From: Chryseobacterium sp. ERMR1:04
GTDB lineage: Bacteria; Bacteroidota; Bacteroidia; Flavobacteriales; Weeksellaceae
Length of the DNA: 64,000 nt
Reading direction: 5' to 3'
Assembly (NCBI RefSeq): GCF_001297705.1
Contig: NZ_LIRF01000007.1
Span: 1 to 64,000, forward strand
Position numbers and translations under genes: made by a program. Under the pieces are notes generated by a model. It made no database searches, was not told the DNA's origin, and saw only the letters and a program-made list of their open reading frames with translations. Below are positions 43,675-54,606 of the stretch, in pieces. How positions within the stretch are numbered: position 1 is the first letter of the stretch; every line of letters begins with the position of its first letter.

Positions 43675-44824
43675 TAAGTTCTTCGTTCGGGGTCATCATT
43701 TCTGTTCTTAAATCAATCACTGTATTTTCTATCCCGTCTGTGATTTTCTTTATTTCGATATGAGGTCTGAAGATGGAGCTTTTCCCTTTTTCTTCATCCG
43801 CAATATTAGATAAGATAATAACAGAGGTTTTGGTTTCAGGGTAATAAATATTCAGAGAAGGGGAGCCTTTAATATATCCGCTGTGGAAATAGGCATTCGG
43901 TTTTCCAATATTAAGCATGATTCCGTAGCCATAGCCCATTTTTCCGAAGATTTGATGTTGTCTTTCTGAACTTTTTGCCATGAATTTTTGAAGCGTTTCC
44001 TGATTTAAAATTTTCCCACCATATAAAGCGTTATTCCAAGTATTCAAATCCTGAATGGTCGAAAGAATACCTCCTGCGGGAATTCCGATTTCTTTTCCGC
44101 CTAGTCTTTTAGGCATATTCTGGATGAGCTCAGCATTCTTTGTGTTACCAAGATAAGCCGAGGCAAAATCAGTTCCTTTAAAAACATTTCCTGTAGAAGA
44201 ACTGTTCATTCCTGCTTTTTTAAACAGATCCAACACATTTTCGTCATAAGATCTTCCTGATACCTTTTCAATGATCTTTCCGAGTGCATTAAATCCATCA
44301 TTGGAATAGAAAAAGTTTGAACCACTTTTAAACATCAGTTTTCCTCCAAATAAATTCAATCCCGAAGTATGATTTAAAAGTTGATGAATGGTGATGTTTT
44401 CATATTCTTTAGTCTGAAATTCTGTTAAATATTTCGATACTTTATCATCAGTCTTTAGTTTTCCTTTCTCCATTTCAAGTAAGACCATAACGGCAGTGAA
44501 CTGCTTGCTTATTGAGCCAATAGCGAAAAGAGTATGATCGTCAATTTTCGTTTTTGTTTTAAAATCTGAAAATCCGTTTTCTTTTTGATATAGCTTAGTA
44601 GAATCTTTGAAAACAGCAACACTTCCATTAAAGTTATATTTCTTAAATACAGAATCTATCTGCTGCTCCAGTAATTTTTTTTCAAAAGCGGTGATCGTAG
44701 AATCTATGATCGCATTTTTGTCAATTGGCTGAGCTGCTATCTGTTTAATTTCATTTTTCTCACATGAAATGATGGTAACCAAAAGGAAGAGAAGTGCGAA
44801 AAAAGAATATTTTTTTTGTGTCAT
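43655..44824 (-). CDS. Serine hydrolase (class C beta-lactamase-related) lipoprotein
   Basis: 389 aa from the ATG at 44824; the longer frame adds 13 residues before the signal peptide. LVTIISC gives Cys21 as the lipidation site. GSISKQF holds the SxxK nucleophile pair, YSNDGFN the YxN motif, and HSGYIKG near the end the third motif. These place it in the beta-lactamase/DD-peptidase superfamily. It could be a peptidase, esterase or amidase on the periplasmic or outer face; it is not by itself evidence of antibiotic resistance. Confidence 0.9.
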   Translation of the reverse strand: MTQKKYSFFALLFLLVTIISCEKNEIKQIAAQPIDKNAIIDSTITAFEKKLLEQQIDSVFKKYNFNGSVAVFKDSTKLYQKENGFSDFKTKTKIDDHTLFAIGSISKQFTAVMVLLEMEKGKLKTDDKVSKYLTEFQTKEYENITIHQLLNHTSGLNLFGGKLMFKSGSNFFYSNDGFNALGKIIEKVSGRSYDENVLDLFKKAGMNSSSTGNVFKGTDFASAYLGNTKNAELIQNMPKRLGGKEIGIPAGGILSTIQDLNTWNNALYGGKILNQETLQKFMAKSSERQHQIFGKMGYGYGIMLNIGKPNAYFHSGYIKGSPSLNIYYPETKTSVIILSNIADEEKGKSSIFRPHIEIKKITDGIENTVIDLRTEMMTPNEELISHRKD

Positions 44825-44973
44825 TTTAGGGTAAATAATTTTTGAATCAACTTTGTTTTTCAAAAATAAGAAAAACCGCTTAATTTCACTTAAGAGGTTT
44901 GGAGTAAATAATATTAAAGTAGTTTTTATCTTCCGAGGTCAACCATACATTAAGCAAAGAAATGTACAGGCTT

Positions 44974-45870
44974 CTATTTGACGAATGTAATAAACAGATC
45001 ATTTATATTTTCATCTGTCGTAAAGACTTTTATAAATGCTTTCGGAATATAGTATACTTCGTATTTGTTATAGAATAGAGAGAAACTTTTATTGAACATT
45101 TTATAGTCTAATTTTTTTCCGCCTAAAAAGACTAAAGATTTTTCATTGGCAAATAATCCTTCTGCAGAAACACCTCCGTATTCTTTTATTCCCTCGTTTT
45201 CTGTAAGATATAACGTGTTTTTTTTAAGGAGCTCCTCCTTTTTGAAGATCATTAATTTTCCCGCATAATGATAACCTTCGGGACTAAATTCGAGTAGATT
45301 TTCTGTTTTGACGCTTTCTTGTGGAACCTCCAAATTGTAGAAACCTTGAACGTCTGTTTTTGCAGAGTATACCTTTTGAGGAGTAATAAAATGAATTGTG
45401 GTTTCCGGGCCCGGTTTATTGGTTCCTTTAATTAAAACTTTCCCTGAAATAATCATATTCCCGTCACCTGTTTTATCTTCTTTTTTCTGATTCTCTTTAG
45501 CTATTTTTGATGGGGAAGATACAAATTCAGTTTTGGCGACAACTTTTGTCTGTGCGGGATAAGAATTAATCATACTTGCTGTTAAAGCCAATCCAGCTGC
45601 GATCTTAGTAAAAGAAGTTTTTCTTGGATGATGGTTGTGTGAAAATGAAATTTCAGGTTGTAAAGCTAGGTTTAACGGTCTCTTAAAAACGATTCCACAG
45701 AATTGTTCGCCTTTGTTTTGCAGAATAATATTAAAAATCTCCGAATCATTCAGCTTAGATAAGTCTAAGACTTTTTTTGAGCATAGATCGCAGAATTTCC
45801 CGTCAGGAAGATCATGCATTTTTTCTAACGCTTCTTCACAAGGTTTTTCAATTTTTAAAAATGGTTTCAT
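44974..45870 (-). CDS. Membrane-anchored protein with Cys motif and regulatory-like domain
   Basis: 298 aa. The N-terminal 60 residues have conserved-looking cysteines (KPCEEALEKMHDL; KFCDLCSKKVLDLS; GEQFCGIVF), which could bind metal. A hydrophobic segment near 87-105 is probably a membrane anchor, and the rest is outside the cytoplasm. Residues about 140-215 (ISGKVLIKGTNKPGPETT; TDVQGFYNLEVP) look like a carboxypeptidase-regulatory domain. The precise role is unknown. Confidence 0.75.
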   Translation of the reverse strand: MKPFLKIEKPCEEALEKMHDLPDGKFCDLCSKKVLDLSKLNDSEIFNIILQNKGEQFCGIVFKRPLNLALQPEISFSHNHHPRKTSFTKIAAGLALTASMINSYPAQTKVVAKTEFVSSPSKIAKENQKKEDKTGDGNMIISGKVLIKGTNKPGPETTIHFITPQKVYSAKTDVQGFYNLEVPQESVKTENLLEFSPEGYHYAGKLMIFKKEELLKKNTLYLTENEGIKEYGGVSAEGLFANEKSLVFLGGKKLDYKMFNKSFSLFYNKYEVYYIPKAFIKVFTTDENINDLFITFVK

Positions 45871-45912
45871 AAGATGGTTTTAGTTTACGATATAAACGAA
45901 AACTTTTATCTA

Positions 45913-46623
45913 TTATTTTGAGATCAGATCACAAAACCAGAAAACATATTCTTCCTCTGTATCGTTCTCGTCAGATTTGGGCTTGGGATAGGTTTTCTTT
46001 ACGGTTTCTCCGATTTCAAATGAGACCGGTTGTTTAAAAATAGGTCCATCAAAAGTGAAGGTGTGAAACTCTCCATTTTCTCCACAAGGATCAACGTTTT
46101 CAGGTAAGTCATTAATAAAATCCTGATCAATAATTCTTCCTGCAAAACTTTTATCTAAATACGTTTCGTTCACGCAAGTAACAATGGTTTTAAAACCGAT
46201 AGCTAAAAATTCATGGATGAGGTCTAGCGTATTCTGTTTCCAAAGAGGAAAAACAGCTTCCATCCCGATAGCGTGTAATTGCTCCTCACGATACTTCCGA
46301 AGATCTTCCAGAAAAATATCTCCAAAAATGGAATGGGTAACTCCTTGCGATTGTATTTCTGTCATTGTTTTATTCATGATCTCACGATATTGCTCCATTG
46401 AAGGCTCTTTCGGAATTTGCATAATCTTTAAAGGAATTCCAAGACTTGAAGCCTGTTGTTGTAAAAGATCTATATGAACGCCATGCATAGAAATTCTTTG
46501 AAACTCTTCATTCACACTCGTCAGTAGGGAAGTGACTTCAAAATGATCTTCATTTAAGGTTTTATATAGTGCCAGAGCAGAATCTTTTCCGCTGCTCCAG
46601 TTAAAAATGGCTTTTGGCTTCAT
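45913..46623 (-). CDS. Dph6-like ATP pyrophosphatase
   Basis: 236 aa. NWSSGKDSALALYK near the N-terminus is the SGGKDS-type PP-loop of adenine nucleotide alpha hydrolases. FGDIFLEDLRKYRE and CGENGEFHTFTFDGP are typical of the family related to diphthine-ammonia ligase. In bacteria the substrate is not known. Probably cytoplasmic. Monocistronic on the minus strand. Confidence 0.9.
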   Translation of the reverse strand: MKPKAIFNWSSGKDSALALYKTLNEDHFEVTSLLTSVNEEFQRISMHGVHIDLLQQQASSLGIPLKIMQIPKEPSMEQYREIMNKTMTEIQSQGVTHSIFGDIFLEDLRKYREEQLHAIGMEAVFPLWKQNTLDLIHEFLAIGFKTIVTCVNETYLDKSFAGRIIDQDFINDLPENVDPCGENGEFHTFTFDGPIFKQPVSFEIGETVKKTYPKPKSDENDTEEEYVFWFCDLISK

Positions 46624-46747
46624 GTAAGGATGATATTTTATAGATATTTATTATGTTAAATGTAACGAATTGGTGAATTAAGTTGTCTTATTTAAGTAAG
46701 GACCAACAATTTTTTTTTAAATTTAAACCAAATAAAAATAAAACGAG

Positions 46748-49480
46748 ATGAAAAATTTATTATTGGGAACTGCTGTTCTATTTTTTACAGGAAGTATTAG
46801 CCCTGCTTTCTCGCAAAGTACGGAAGCTCCAAAATTTATCAGTAATACGGAAGGGGTAAAAGAATACAGCCTTAAAAATGGGATGAGAGTTCTTTTAATT
46901 CCTGATGCATCACAAAGTAATATGGTGGTGAATATTGTGTATAATGTAGGCTCAAAAGATGAAGGATATGGGGAGAAAGGAATGGCACATTTACTTGAAC
47001 ATATGTTGTTCAAGAGCACGAAGAATATGGGCGACATAAAAAAGCAATTGTCGGATAAAGGAGGGCAGGCTAATGGAACTACCTGGTTTGACAGAACCAA
47101 TTATTATGAAATCTTTCCTTCCAGTGAAGAAAACCTAAAGTGGTCTTTACAGATGGAGGCCGACCGAATGCTGAATGCTACAATTTTACAGACAGATCTT
47201 GATAAAGAATTTTCTGTTGTAAGAAATGAATTTGAGATTGGAGAAAATAATCCGACAAGAGTGATGATTCAGAATGTATTTTCTAACGGATATACTTGGC
47301 ATAATTACGGAAACAGCACCATCGGGAGTAAAGAAGATATTGAGCGTGTAAAGGCACCAACATTAAGAAAATTCTATGAAAAATATTATCAGCCGGATAA
47401 TGCAACCTTAATTATCGCCGGAAAGTTTGATGAAAAAAGTGCCCTAAAATACATAACAGATTATTTTTCAGGATTAGCAAAACCAACCCGTGAATTGGGT
47501 GGAACATATACGGTAGAGCCTGCTCAAAATGGAGAAAAATATTTTGAGGTTAAGAGAAATAATGATCAGCAGATCATTGCTGCAGGATATCATACGCCTG
47601 CTTTTGCCGATAAAGATTATGCGGCTTTGTCTGCACTATATGAGATTCTAACTTCTGATCCTTCAGGATATCTGTATAAAAATTTAGTGGAAACACAGAA
47701 GGTTTCTTCTATCTGGACATTCAGTCCGGTGGTAAGAGATCCGGGAATGGTTTATTTTAATTTTGATGTTCCAAAAGATAAAAATCTGGATGAAACAACA
47801 AAGCTTGTAAAAACAGAACTAGACAAAGTATCCAGCATAAAGTTTACAGCAGAAGATCTTAAAAGAGCGAAAGCAAAATTGGTAAAAGACATCGAAAACG
47901 AAAAAAATAATACCATTAATTATGCGATCGGACTTACAGAAATTGTTGGAGCCGGAAATTATAAATTGAACTTCCTGTATCGTGATAATGTAGAGAACCT
48001 TAAACTGGAAGATATCAACAGAGTAGCTCAGAAGTATTTCAAAAATAACAACCGTACCATTGGCGTTTTCCGTCCTTCTCCTAATGAAGAGAGAGTTGCA
48101 CCTACTGAATTCAGAGACAATCAGATTGCTGATTTGGTAAAAGACTATAAAGGTAGAGCCATAGAAAAAGAGGCAGCTCCTTTTGAAGCTACTATTGCGA
48201 ATGTTAAGAAAAACCTTACCGAAGGAAAGCTTTCTAACGGAATGAAATACGGATTAATTAATAAAGAACTTAAAGGAGAAAAAATTCAGGGAAATTTCCG
48301 ATTCAGAATTGGAAATGAAAAAGATCTTGAAGGGAAAGATGCAGTAGCAAGTATCACTGCTGCTCTATTAAAATCAGGAACTAAAACGCGAACAAAAGAG
48401 CAGATTCAGGATGATCTTGATCAAATGAAATCTTCTGTAAATGCTTATGTTTATGGGCAGAATTTAGTTATCAATGTAAATACGTACAAACAATATTACC
48501 CGAAAGTAATGGCTATTGTACAGGATATCCTTACAAATTCTACCTTTCCGGAAAATGAACTTACCAAAACAGTAACCGAAACGAATACTTGGTTGGAAGG
48601 ACAGCTAAAAGATCCGAATGCCATTGCAAGGAATGAATTACAAAGATTGGCTTCACCCTATCCAAAAACAAGTATTTTCTATGTGGCATCTTTACAGGAA
48701 CAAATTGATAATAATAAAAAAGTAACAAGAGCTCAAGTTGCAGATTTCTATCAAAATATTATGGGAGCTTCAGATGGAGCAGGGACTTTGATAGGAAGTA
48801 TTGATGCAAAACTAGCTTCTACAGAATTGGAGAAAACATTTGGGAAATTTACTGCTAAATCTAAATTTGTTGAGGTAAAACCTACCTTCTTTGAAACGAA
48901 GAAACAAGATAAAAATATCATTACTCCGGATAAAGAAAATGCGGTAGCTCTTGGAACTTCAAGTTTTAAAATGGCTCAGGATAGCCCAGATTATCCTGCA
49001 TTGGTTATGGCTAATGAAATTTTAGGAAGTGGAGGATTTCTTTCTGCCAGATTACCGATGAGGTTGCGTGAAAAAGACGGAATTTCGTATGGAGTAGGTT
49101 CTTATCTAAACGTTCCCGTTACCAATGATGTTGCGTCATGGAACTATTATGCATACCTGAATCCAACGAAGAGAGATGCCGTAGAAGCTGCTGTGAAGGA
49201 AGAAGTAAGCAAAGCGCTAGCCTCAGGATTTACGCAGGAGGAATTAGATTCTAACAAGAAAAGTTATGCAAACGAAAGAAAGACCAATTTAGGTTCAGAC
49301 AATATGCTTATTAATCTTGTGAATACCCAACTTCTTTTTGGGGTTCCATTGGAAAGATTTGACGAGCAGAATTCAAAAATTCATAATCTGAAATTGACAG
49401 AAGTAAATGCAGCCTTGAAAAAATATATTTCTGAAAGTAAGGTGATCTCTGTTTTTGCAGGAGATTTTAATAAAAAATAA
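46748..49480 (+). CDS. M16-family zinc metallopeptidase (two-domain, secreted)
   Basis: 910 aa with a signal peptide ending near SISPAFSQ. The inverted zinc site HLLEH (His81, Glu84, His85) and the downstream Glu (VVRNEFEIGENNP) lie in the first half. The second half (from about 495, TEGKLSNGMKYGLINKELKG) is an M16 C-terminal half without the zinc motif. This double-length form is common in periplasmic insulinase/pitrilysin-type peptidases. It degrades small peptides. Its promoter is unclear; its terminator lies 23 bp after the stop. Confidence 0.94.
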   Translation: MKNLLLGTAVLFFTGSISPAFSQSTEAPKFISNTEGVKEYSLKNGMRVLLIPDASQSNMVVNIVYNVGSKDEGYGEKGMAHLLEHMLFKSTKNMGDIKKQLSDKGGQANGTTWFDRTNYYEIFPSSEENLKWSLQMEADRMLNATILQTDLDKEFSVVRNEFEIGENNPTRVMIQNVFSNGYTWHNYGNSTIGSKEDIERVKAPTLRKFYEKYYQPDNATLIIAGKFDEKSALKYITDYFSGLAKPTRELGGTYTVEPAQNGEKYFEVKRNNDQQIIAAGYHTPAFADKDYAALSALYEILTSDPSGYLYKNLVETQKVSSIWTFSPVVRDPGMVYFNFDVPKDKNLDETTKLVKTELDKVSSIKFTAEDLKRAKAKLVKDIENEKNNTINYAIGLTEIVGAGNYKLNFLYRDNVENLKLEDINRVAQKYFKNNNRTIGVFRPSPNEERVAPTEFRDNQIADLVKDYKGRAIEKEAAPFEATIANVKKNLTEGKLSNGMKYGLINKELKGEKIQGNFRFRIGNEKDLEGKDAVASITAALLKSGTKTRTKEQIQDDLDQMKSSVNAYVYGQNLVINVNTYKQYYPKVMAIVQDILTNSTFPENELTKTVTETNTWLEGQLKDPNAIARNELQRLASPYPKTSIFYVASLQEQIDNNKKVTRAQVADFYQNIMGASDGAGTLIGSIDAKLASTELEKTFGKFTAKSKFVEVKPTFFETKKQDKNIITPDKENAVALGTSSFKMAQDSPDYPALVMANEILGSGGFLSARLPMRLREKDGISYGVGSYLNVPVTNDVASWNYYAYLNPTKRDAVEAAVKEEVSKALASGFTQEELDSNKKSYANERKTNLGSDNMLINLVNTQLLFGVPLERFDEQNSKIHNLKLTEVNAALKKYISESKVISVFAGDFNKK

Positions 49481-49502
49481 AATAACTCAAATTTTAGCAA
49501 AT

Positions 49503-49536
49503 AAAAACCTCACAGTGTGTGTTACTGTGAGGTTTT
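49503..49536. terminator. Terminator between convergent genes
   Basis: AAAACCTCACAGT and ACTGTGAGGTTTT form a strong stem around a GTGTGT loop, with T-rich flanks on both strands. It can serve the M16 gene and the convergent mutase gene. Confidence 0.85.
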
Positions 49537-49578
49537 GTATTTTGTGAGATTTACCAATAATTGGCTACGGCCCAGCCG

Positions 49579-52500
49579 TTACATATTTCTTCTGTACTTA
49601 CCACCTACTTCAAACAAAGCATTGGTAATTTGTCCTAGAGAACAATATTTCACGGCATCCATCATAACATTAAATAAGTTCTGTTGGTTGATGGCTGCGT
49701 ATTGCAATGTTTTTAATGCGGCTTCAGATTTATCTTCATTCGATTGTTGGAAGTTATGAAGCGTTTCAATTTGAACCTGCTTTTCTTCCTCAGTTGAACG
49801 GATAACTTCTCCTGGGCGAACGGTTGGTGAACCATCTTTTCCAAGGAAAGTATTTACCCCGATGATCGGATATTCTCCGGTGTGTTTCAACCATTCGTAA
49901 TGCATCGATTCTTCCTGAATTTTTGAACGTTGATACATGGTTTCCATAGCACCAAGAACTCCACCTCTTTCGGTGATTCTGTCGAATTCTGCATATACTG
50001 CTTCTTCAACAAGATCTGTCAATTCTTCAATGATAAATGAACCTTGAAGCGGGTTTTCATTTTTAGCTAATCCTAATTCTTTATTGATGATCAACTGAAT
50101 CGCCATTGCTCTTCTTACAGATTGCTCAGTCGGCGTTGTAATCGCCTCGTCATAAGCATTCGTGTGAAGAGAGTTACAGTTATCGTAGATCGCATAAAGC
50201 GCTTGAAGCGTTGTTCTGATGTCGTTGAAATCAATTTCCTGAGCGTGAAGCGAACGTCCTGAAGTTTGGATGTGGTATTTCAACATCTGGCTTCTTTCGT
50301 CTGCACCGTATTTCAGTTTCATGGCTTTTGCCCAAATTCTTCTTGCTACACGTCCGATTACTGAATATTCAGGGTCAATACCATTAGAGAAGAAGAACGA
50401 TAGGTTAGGCGCAAAATCATTGATATCCATTCCTCTTGATAAATAGTATTCCACATATGTGAAACCATTCGCTAAGGTAAATGCCAACTGAGAAACAGGG
50501 TTTGCACCCGCTTCTGCAATGTGATATCCTGAAATAGAAACCGAGTAGAAGTTTCTTACTTTTTCGGTAATGAAATATTCCTGAACGTCACCCATTAATC
50601 TAAGGGCAAATTCAGTAGAGAAAATACACGTATTCTGTGCTTGATCTTCTTTTAAAATATCAGCCTGAACGGTACCACGAACAGTCGCGATAGTTTTAGC
50701 TTTAATTTCAGCGTATGCTTCAGCAGGAATTACTTCATCTCCGGTAAGTCCTAATAATTTTAATCCTAAACCGTTGTTTGATGGAGGTAATTCACCGTTA
50801 TATTTTGGTCTTTCTAAACCTTTATCGTCGAATTTTGCTTTTAAAGCCTTCTCAACATTCGCTTCTAATTTATGTTCAGCGATATATTTTTCAACATTCT
50901 GATCGATCGCAGTATTCATAAAGAAAGCTAATAGCATCGGAGCTGGTCCGTTGATCGTCATGGAAACGGAAGTCATGGCATTCACCAAATCAAATCCGGA
51001 ATACAATTTTTTAGCATCATCTAACGTTGCGATAGAAACTCCTGCATTTCCGATTTTACCATAGATATCTGGTGGTAATGCTGGATCTTGACCGTATAAA
51101 GTAACGGAGTCAAATGCTGTAGACAAACGTTTTGCATCCATTTCCGCCGAAACGTAGTGGAATCTTCTGTTCGTTCTTTCAGGGCCTCCTTCTCCGGCAA
51201 ACATCCTTGTAGGATCTTCCCCAGTTCTTTTGAAAGGATAAATTCCGGCTGTATAAGGGAATCCTCCCGGAAGGTTTTCCTGACCTTTCCATTTGATCAA
51301 ATCTCCCCAATCTGTATATTTTGGTAAAGAAATTTTCGGAATTCTTAAGTGTGATAAAGATTCTGTAGAGGTTTCAACTTTAATTTCTTTTCCACGAACG
51401 AAATAAGAGTAAAACTCAGCCTTGAAAGCATCTTTCGTATCGTCCCAAGTTTTTAGGAAGTCGATATTTTCCTGTTGAAGATCTTTTTCAGCTTTTTGAT
51501 ATTCAGTATCTAAAGTTTCATTTGAAAGGAATTTTTTCACTCCTTCAATGTGATACATCTTTCTTGCTAATTCAGCCTGTTTTTCAACATTAGCGTCATA
51601 AATTCTATTATTTTCAACAATTTCAGATAAATAACGAACTCTTTTTGGAGGAATTATCGTGATATCTTCAGAAACTTCTTGTTCAACAAAACCTTTTAGG
51701 TTTAGACCTGAAAACTTATCATTTACTTTTTCAACTAATCTATTGTATAAATCGGTTGTTCCGTGATCGTTAAACTGAGATGCTTTGGTTGCATAAACAG
51801 GCATGTCATCCAACGGACTTTCCCATAATAAATGGTTTCTCTGGAACTGTTTTTTTACGGCTTGAAGTGCGTCTAAAGCACCACGTTTGTCAGATTTATT
51901 TAAAGCAACTAAATCTGCATAATCCAACATGTCGATTTTTTCCAACTGTGTCGAAGCTCCATATTCAGGAGTCATTACATACATGGAAACATCTGCGAAA
52001 TCTGAAACTTCTGAACCAGATTGTCCAATCCCTGAAGTTTCTAAAATGATAATATCCGGATGAGCCAGTTTCAACACATTCAAAGCTGAATGAATAAACG
52101 GAGAAACAGAAACGTTGTTCTCTCTCGTTGCCATCGAACGCATATACACTCTCGGATCATTGATCGCGTTCATACGGATTCTATCTCCCAACAATGCACC
52201 TCCGGTTTTCTTTTTCGAAGGGTCGATGGAGATAATAGCAATTTTTTTATCTGTATTGGAACGTAAGAAACGTCTTACCAATTCGTCTGTTAAAGAAGAT
52301 TTTCCGGCTCCACCAGTACCTGTGATCCCGATGATTGGAATGTTTAAGTCTTTTGATTTTTCGTCAATGGCTTTTACCAAGTCCGGTTTTTCTTCTGAGA
52401 AGTTTTCAACGGCAGAAATGATTTTAGCAATACTTGTAGAATTTTCAAAATTAATTGAATCTAAATCCTCTGCTGTGACTTCTTTTCCGGTTGCGAAATC

Positions 52501-52926
52501 TGATCTTTTCACCAAATCATCAATCATACCTTGTAAACCAAGTTCACGGCCATCATCCGGAGAATAAATCCTGTCGATTCCATAAGACATGATATCTTCA
52601 ATTTCTTCGGGTAGAATTACACCGCCACCGCCACCAAAAATTTTGATCTGCGGAGAGTTTTTCTCCCTTAAAAGGTCGTAGATGTATTTGAAATATTCGT
52701 TGTGGCCACCTTGATATGAGGTTAAGGCGATTGCATTGGCATCTTCCTGAATAGCTGTGTTTACAACTTCTTCTGCTGATTTGTCGTGACCAAGGTGGAT
52801 GACCTCACATCCTGTTCCCTGAATGACACGTCGCATAATATTAATTGCTGCATCATGGCCGTCAAATAACGACGCTGCGGTTACAATTCTTACTTTGTTT
52901 TTAGGAGTATATTTTTGGGTTTCCAT
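49579..52926 (-). CDS. icmF: Fused B12-dependent acyl-CoA mutase (IcmF type)
   Basis: 1115 aa from the ATG at 52926; the longer frame adds 13 unrelated residues. Residues 1-135 are a B12-binding domain (FDGHDAA at 21-27 with the His ligand; HLGHD). Residues about 195-430 are a MeaB-like GTPase chaperone with P-loop [12 protein letters not shown] (200-211) and the NKSD-type motif. The rest is the mutase TIM barrel ([34 protein letters not shown]). This order is that of IcmF, which interconverts isobutyryl-CoA and butyryl-CoA; methylmalonyl-CoA mutase activity is less likely but not excluded. A TATATTTG box (52954-52961, minus) precedes it. No cobalamin riboswitch is visible. Confidence 0.93.
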   Translation of the reverse strand: METQKYTPKNKVRIVTAASLFDGHDAAINIMRRVIQGTGCEVIHLGHDKSAEEVVNTAIQEDANAIALTSYQGGHNEYFKYIYDLLREKNSPQIKIFGGGGGVILPEEIEDIMSYGIDRIYSPDDGRELGLQGMIDDLVKRSDFATGKEVTAEDLDSINFENSTSIAKIISAVENFSEEKPDLVKAIDEKSKDLNIPIIGITGTGGAGKSSLTDELVRRFLRSNTDKKIAIISIDPSKKKTGGALLGDRIRMNAINDPRVYMRSMATRENNVSVSPFIHSALNVLKLAHPDIIILETSGIGQSGSEVSDFADVSMYVMTPEYGASTQLEKIDMLDYADLVALNKSDKRGALDALQAVKKQFQRNHLLWESPLDDMPVYATKASQFNDHGTTDLYNRLVEKVNDKFSGLNLKGFVEQEVSEDITIIPPKRVRYLSEIVENNRIYDANVEKQAELARKMYHIEGVKKFLSNETLDTEYQKAEKDLQQENIDFLKTWDDTKDAFKAEFYSYFVRGKEIKVETSTESLSHLRIPKISLPKYTDWGDLIKWKGQENLPGGFPYTAGIYPFKRTGEDPTRMFAGEGGPERTNRRFHYVSAEMDAKRLSTAFDSVTLYGQDPALPPDIYGKIGNAGVSIATLDDAKKLYSGFDLVNAMTSVSMTINGPAPMLLAFFMNTAIDQNVEKYIAEHKLEANVEKALKAKFDDKGLERPKYNGELPPSNNGLGLKLLGLTGDEVIPAEAYAEIKAKTIATVRGTVQADILKEDQAQNTCIFSTEFALRLMGDVQEYFITEKVRNFYSVSISGYHIAEAGANPVSQLAFTLANGFTYVEYYLSRGMDINDFAPNLSFFFSNGIDPEYSVIGRVARRIWAKAMKLKYGADERSQMLKYHIQTSGRSLHAQEIDFNDIRTTLQALYAIYDNCNSLHTNAYDEAITTPTEQSVRRAMAIQLIINKELGLAKNENPLQGSFIIEELTDLVEEAVYAEFDRITERGGVLGAMETMYQRSKIQEESMHYEWLKHTGEYPIIGVNTFLGKDGSPTVRPGEVIRSTEEEKQVQIETLHNFQQSNEDKSEAALKTLQYAAINQQNLFNVMMDAVKYCSLGQITNALFEVGGKYRRNM

Positions 52927-52953
52927 AAAAAATCTAGAAATTTTCTGAATTCT

Positions 52954-52961
52954 CAAATATA
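52954..52961 (-). promoter_or_regulatory. -7 box of icmF
   Basis: TATATTTG on the minus strand matches TAnnTTTG and lies 28 bp before the ATG at 52926, giving a leader of about 20 nt. That is too short for a riboswitch. Confidence 0.55.
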
Positions 52962-53085
52962 ACAATAAAATAACAACCTTTTTTTTGTGTTTAAAATATT
53001 GATTATTAGATTTTTATTTCTTTTTCAGTAAAATAATTTTCCCCAAGAGAACAAACATTCGTTTAAGAATGACAACTAAATTATC

Positions 53086-53094
53086 TATTTTTGC
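53086..53094 (+). promoter_or_regulatory. Promoter box of the small membrane-protein gene
   Basis: TATTTTTGC matches TAnnTTTG, 18 bp before the ATG at 53112. It points away from the icmF promoter, so the two genes are divergent. Confidence 0.6.
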
Positions 53095-53111
53095 GCCTTA
53101 ATATATATAGT

Positions 53112-53444
53112 ATGAAAAAGGCTTTGATGTATTTTGCTTTAGGAACGGTTTTAAGTTTCCTTATTAATTATTTCTTTTATAATTCCAATAATATCGGTCT
53201 TGATATATATTATGCATTATCTTTTGGGATTGCCTGGGGGATTGCTTATTATTTAGATACGCCCAATATCACGCTACCACAGAAATTAGGTTTTTCTTTT
53301 GTAGCCATGGCAATCTTGGTATTGGTGGGAACATTAATCTTTAGTTTAGAATTGGCGATTCCTTCCATCCTTAAATTTTCAACAGTTTTTGTCGCCTATT
53401 ATTTATTTGCGAGTTTTAGGGGAAGCAAGTCATTAAGAAAATAA
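53112..53444 (+). CDS. Small membrane protein
   Basis: 110 aa from the ATG at 53112; the open frame further upstream is promoter and leader. Four hydrophobic segments (about 5-22, 32-48, 58-76, 82-100) fill most of the chain, ending in a basic tail GSKSLRK. The family is not recognised. It has its own promoter and a terminator 2 bp after the stop. Confidence 0.82.
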   Translation: MKKALMYFALGTVLSFLINYFFYNSNNIGLDIYYALSFGIAWGIAYYLDTPNITLPQKLGFSFVAMAILVLVGTLIFSLELAIPSILKFSTVFVAYYLFASFRGSKSLRK

Positions 53445-53445
53445 A

Positions 53446-53482
53446 AAAATCGGGCTGTCTTTTAAGGCAGCCCGATTTTGTG
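53446..53482. terminator. Bidirectional terminator between convergent genes
   Basis: AAAATCGGGCTG and CAGCCCGATTTT pair with a short loop, with A and T runs on the two sides. Confidence 0.88.
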
Positions 53483-53484
53483 TT

Positions 53485-54606
53485 TTAATGGATCATCAAG
53501 AAGCTGATCATCGCTAAACCAACTAATAAAAAGCTGAAAACAAAAAAGTTGATGAAGAGTAGGAAAGTACCGATGATAAAACTTACTAAACCATGAGAGT
53601 GATATACTTTACGATGGGCAATGAAGAAATAGGCAATACTATATAGGGCCAGTATATAATATGATATATCAATTACAGTATCAAAGAACTTAATATGTTC
53701 AATAAGTCTTTGGGTATGAATTAATATTGAAATAAAGGTGACCAAAAATAATAGAAATGAAAAGTAATGAAGGGTGAATACACCATGGTCAAAATACCAC
53801 CACTTTTTCTTATTGTGAAAGATCCACAATAAAAAGGCAAAAATTGGGAGGTAGATAAAAAGGGCTTTCGGAAGATTATGAAAAGAAACTTCATAGATCT
53901 TTTGAAATATTTCTTTTTTTGGAATTCCACTTTCTTTCAATTCGAAAAACTTGTGAACAAAAGGAGAAGAAAGGTTATATCCGAAAGAAGGGTTTTTGGC
54001 TACAATCGAGTCATATTCTTTAGCATTTTTGGCGCCCGATATTACTATAGATTCGTCTATACCATAATTAAAATTCATCTCTTCTTTCGGTTCGGTTGCT
54101 TCTTTGGCTCCCTCTTGAATCTTTTTATTTATTGTTGCAGCTAGCGTAGAGTCATTTTTAGAAAGATTCTTCGTGTTTTTGTTGACAGCTTCCGTTAGTT
54201 GTGCGGAAATTACTTTTTTAATACTGTCATTTTTTGCCTTAGTCTCAGCCACTGTAGCGGGAGATTCCTGATGGTCAAAATTAAGATTGATCAATGGGAA
54301 AAGCGAAAACATAAAAAAAGTAATGAAACTCATAAATATGTAAAGCTTTACGGGAGGCACATACATTTGTCTCTTGCCTTCTAAATAAATTGCGGTTAAT
54401 TTTCCGGGTTTGAACAGAAGATTTTTAATCGTCTTCCAGAATTGTCCGTCGTAGTGGGTAAAATCTTCAATAAAGTGGGTAAAGAGATAATGAAAGACTT
54501 GTTTAGGCTCTGTATTTTCCTGCCCGCAGTGGGTACAGAATCTTTCTTCTACTTGGTATCCACAGTTTAGACAGGTTTTGTCTTCTCTGATTTTTCCGTG
54601 ACTCAT
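53485..54606 (-). CDS. DUF3667 membrane protein with zinc ribbon
   Basis: 373 aa. CLNCGYQVEERFCTHCGQ near the N-terminus is a zinc ribbon with CxxC pairs. HFIEDFTHYDGQFWKTIKNL and FKPGKLTAIYLEGKR are typical of DUF3667. A membrane segment lies near residues 90-108, then a long charged loop (about 115-235), then four or so membrane segments to the C-terminus. Function unknown; common in Bacteroidota. Monocistronic. Confidence 0.87.
   Translation of the reverse strand: MSHGKIREDKTCLNCGYQVEERFCTHCGQENTEPKQVFHYLFTHFIEDFTHYDGQFWKTIKNLLFKPGKLTAIYLEGKRQMYVPPVKLYIFMSFITFFMFSLFPLINLNFDHQESPATVAETKAKNDSIKKVISAQLTEAVNKNTKNLSKNDSTLAATINKKIQEGAKEATEPKEEMNFNYGIDESIVISGAKNAKEYDSIVAKNPSFGYNLSSPFVHKFFELKESGIPKKEIFQKIYEVSFHNLPKALFIYLPIFAFLLWIFHNKKKWWYFDHGVFTLHYFSFLLFLVTFISILIHTQRLIEHIKFFDTVIDISYYILALYSIAYFFIAHRKVYHSHGLVSFIIGTFLLFINFFVFSFLLVGLAMISFLMIH

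Noticed and set aside
43655..44824. Antibiotic-resistance beta-lactamase
   Set aside because: The motifs fit the wider serine hydrolase superfamily; sequence alone does not support drug hydrolysis.
46723..47100. 125-codon minus-strand frame opposite the start of the M16 gene
   Set aside because: It overlaps the zinc-site region of a well-supported peptidase and has no family features.
52927..53090. Cobalamin riboswitch upstream of the B12-dependent mutase
   Set aside because: The spacer is short, AT-rich, has promoter boxes for both divergent genes, and lacks the conserved B12 box.
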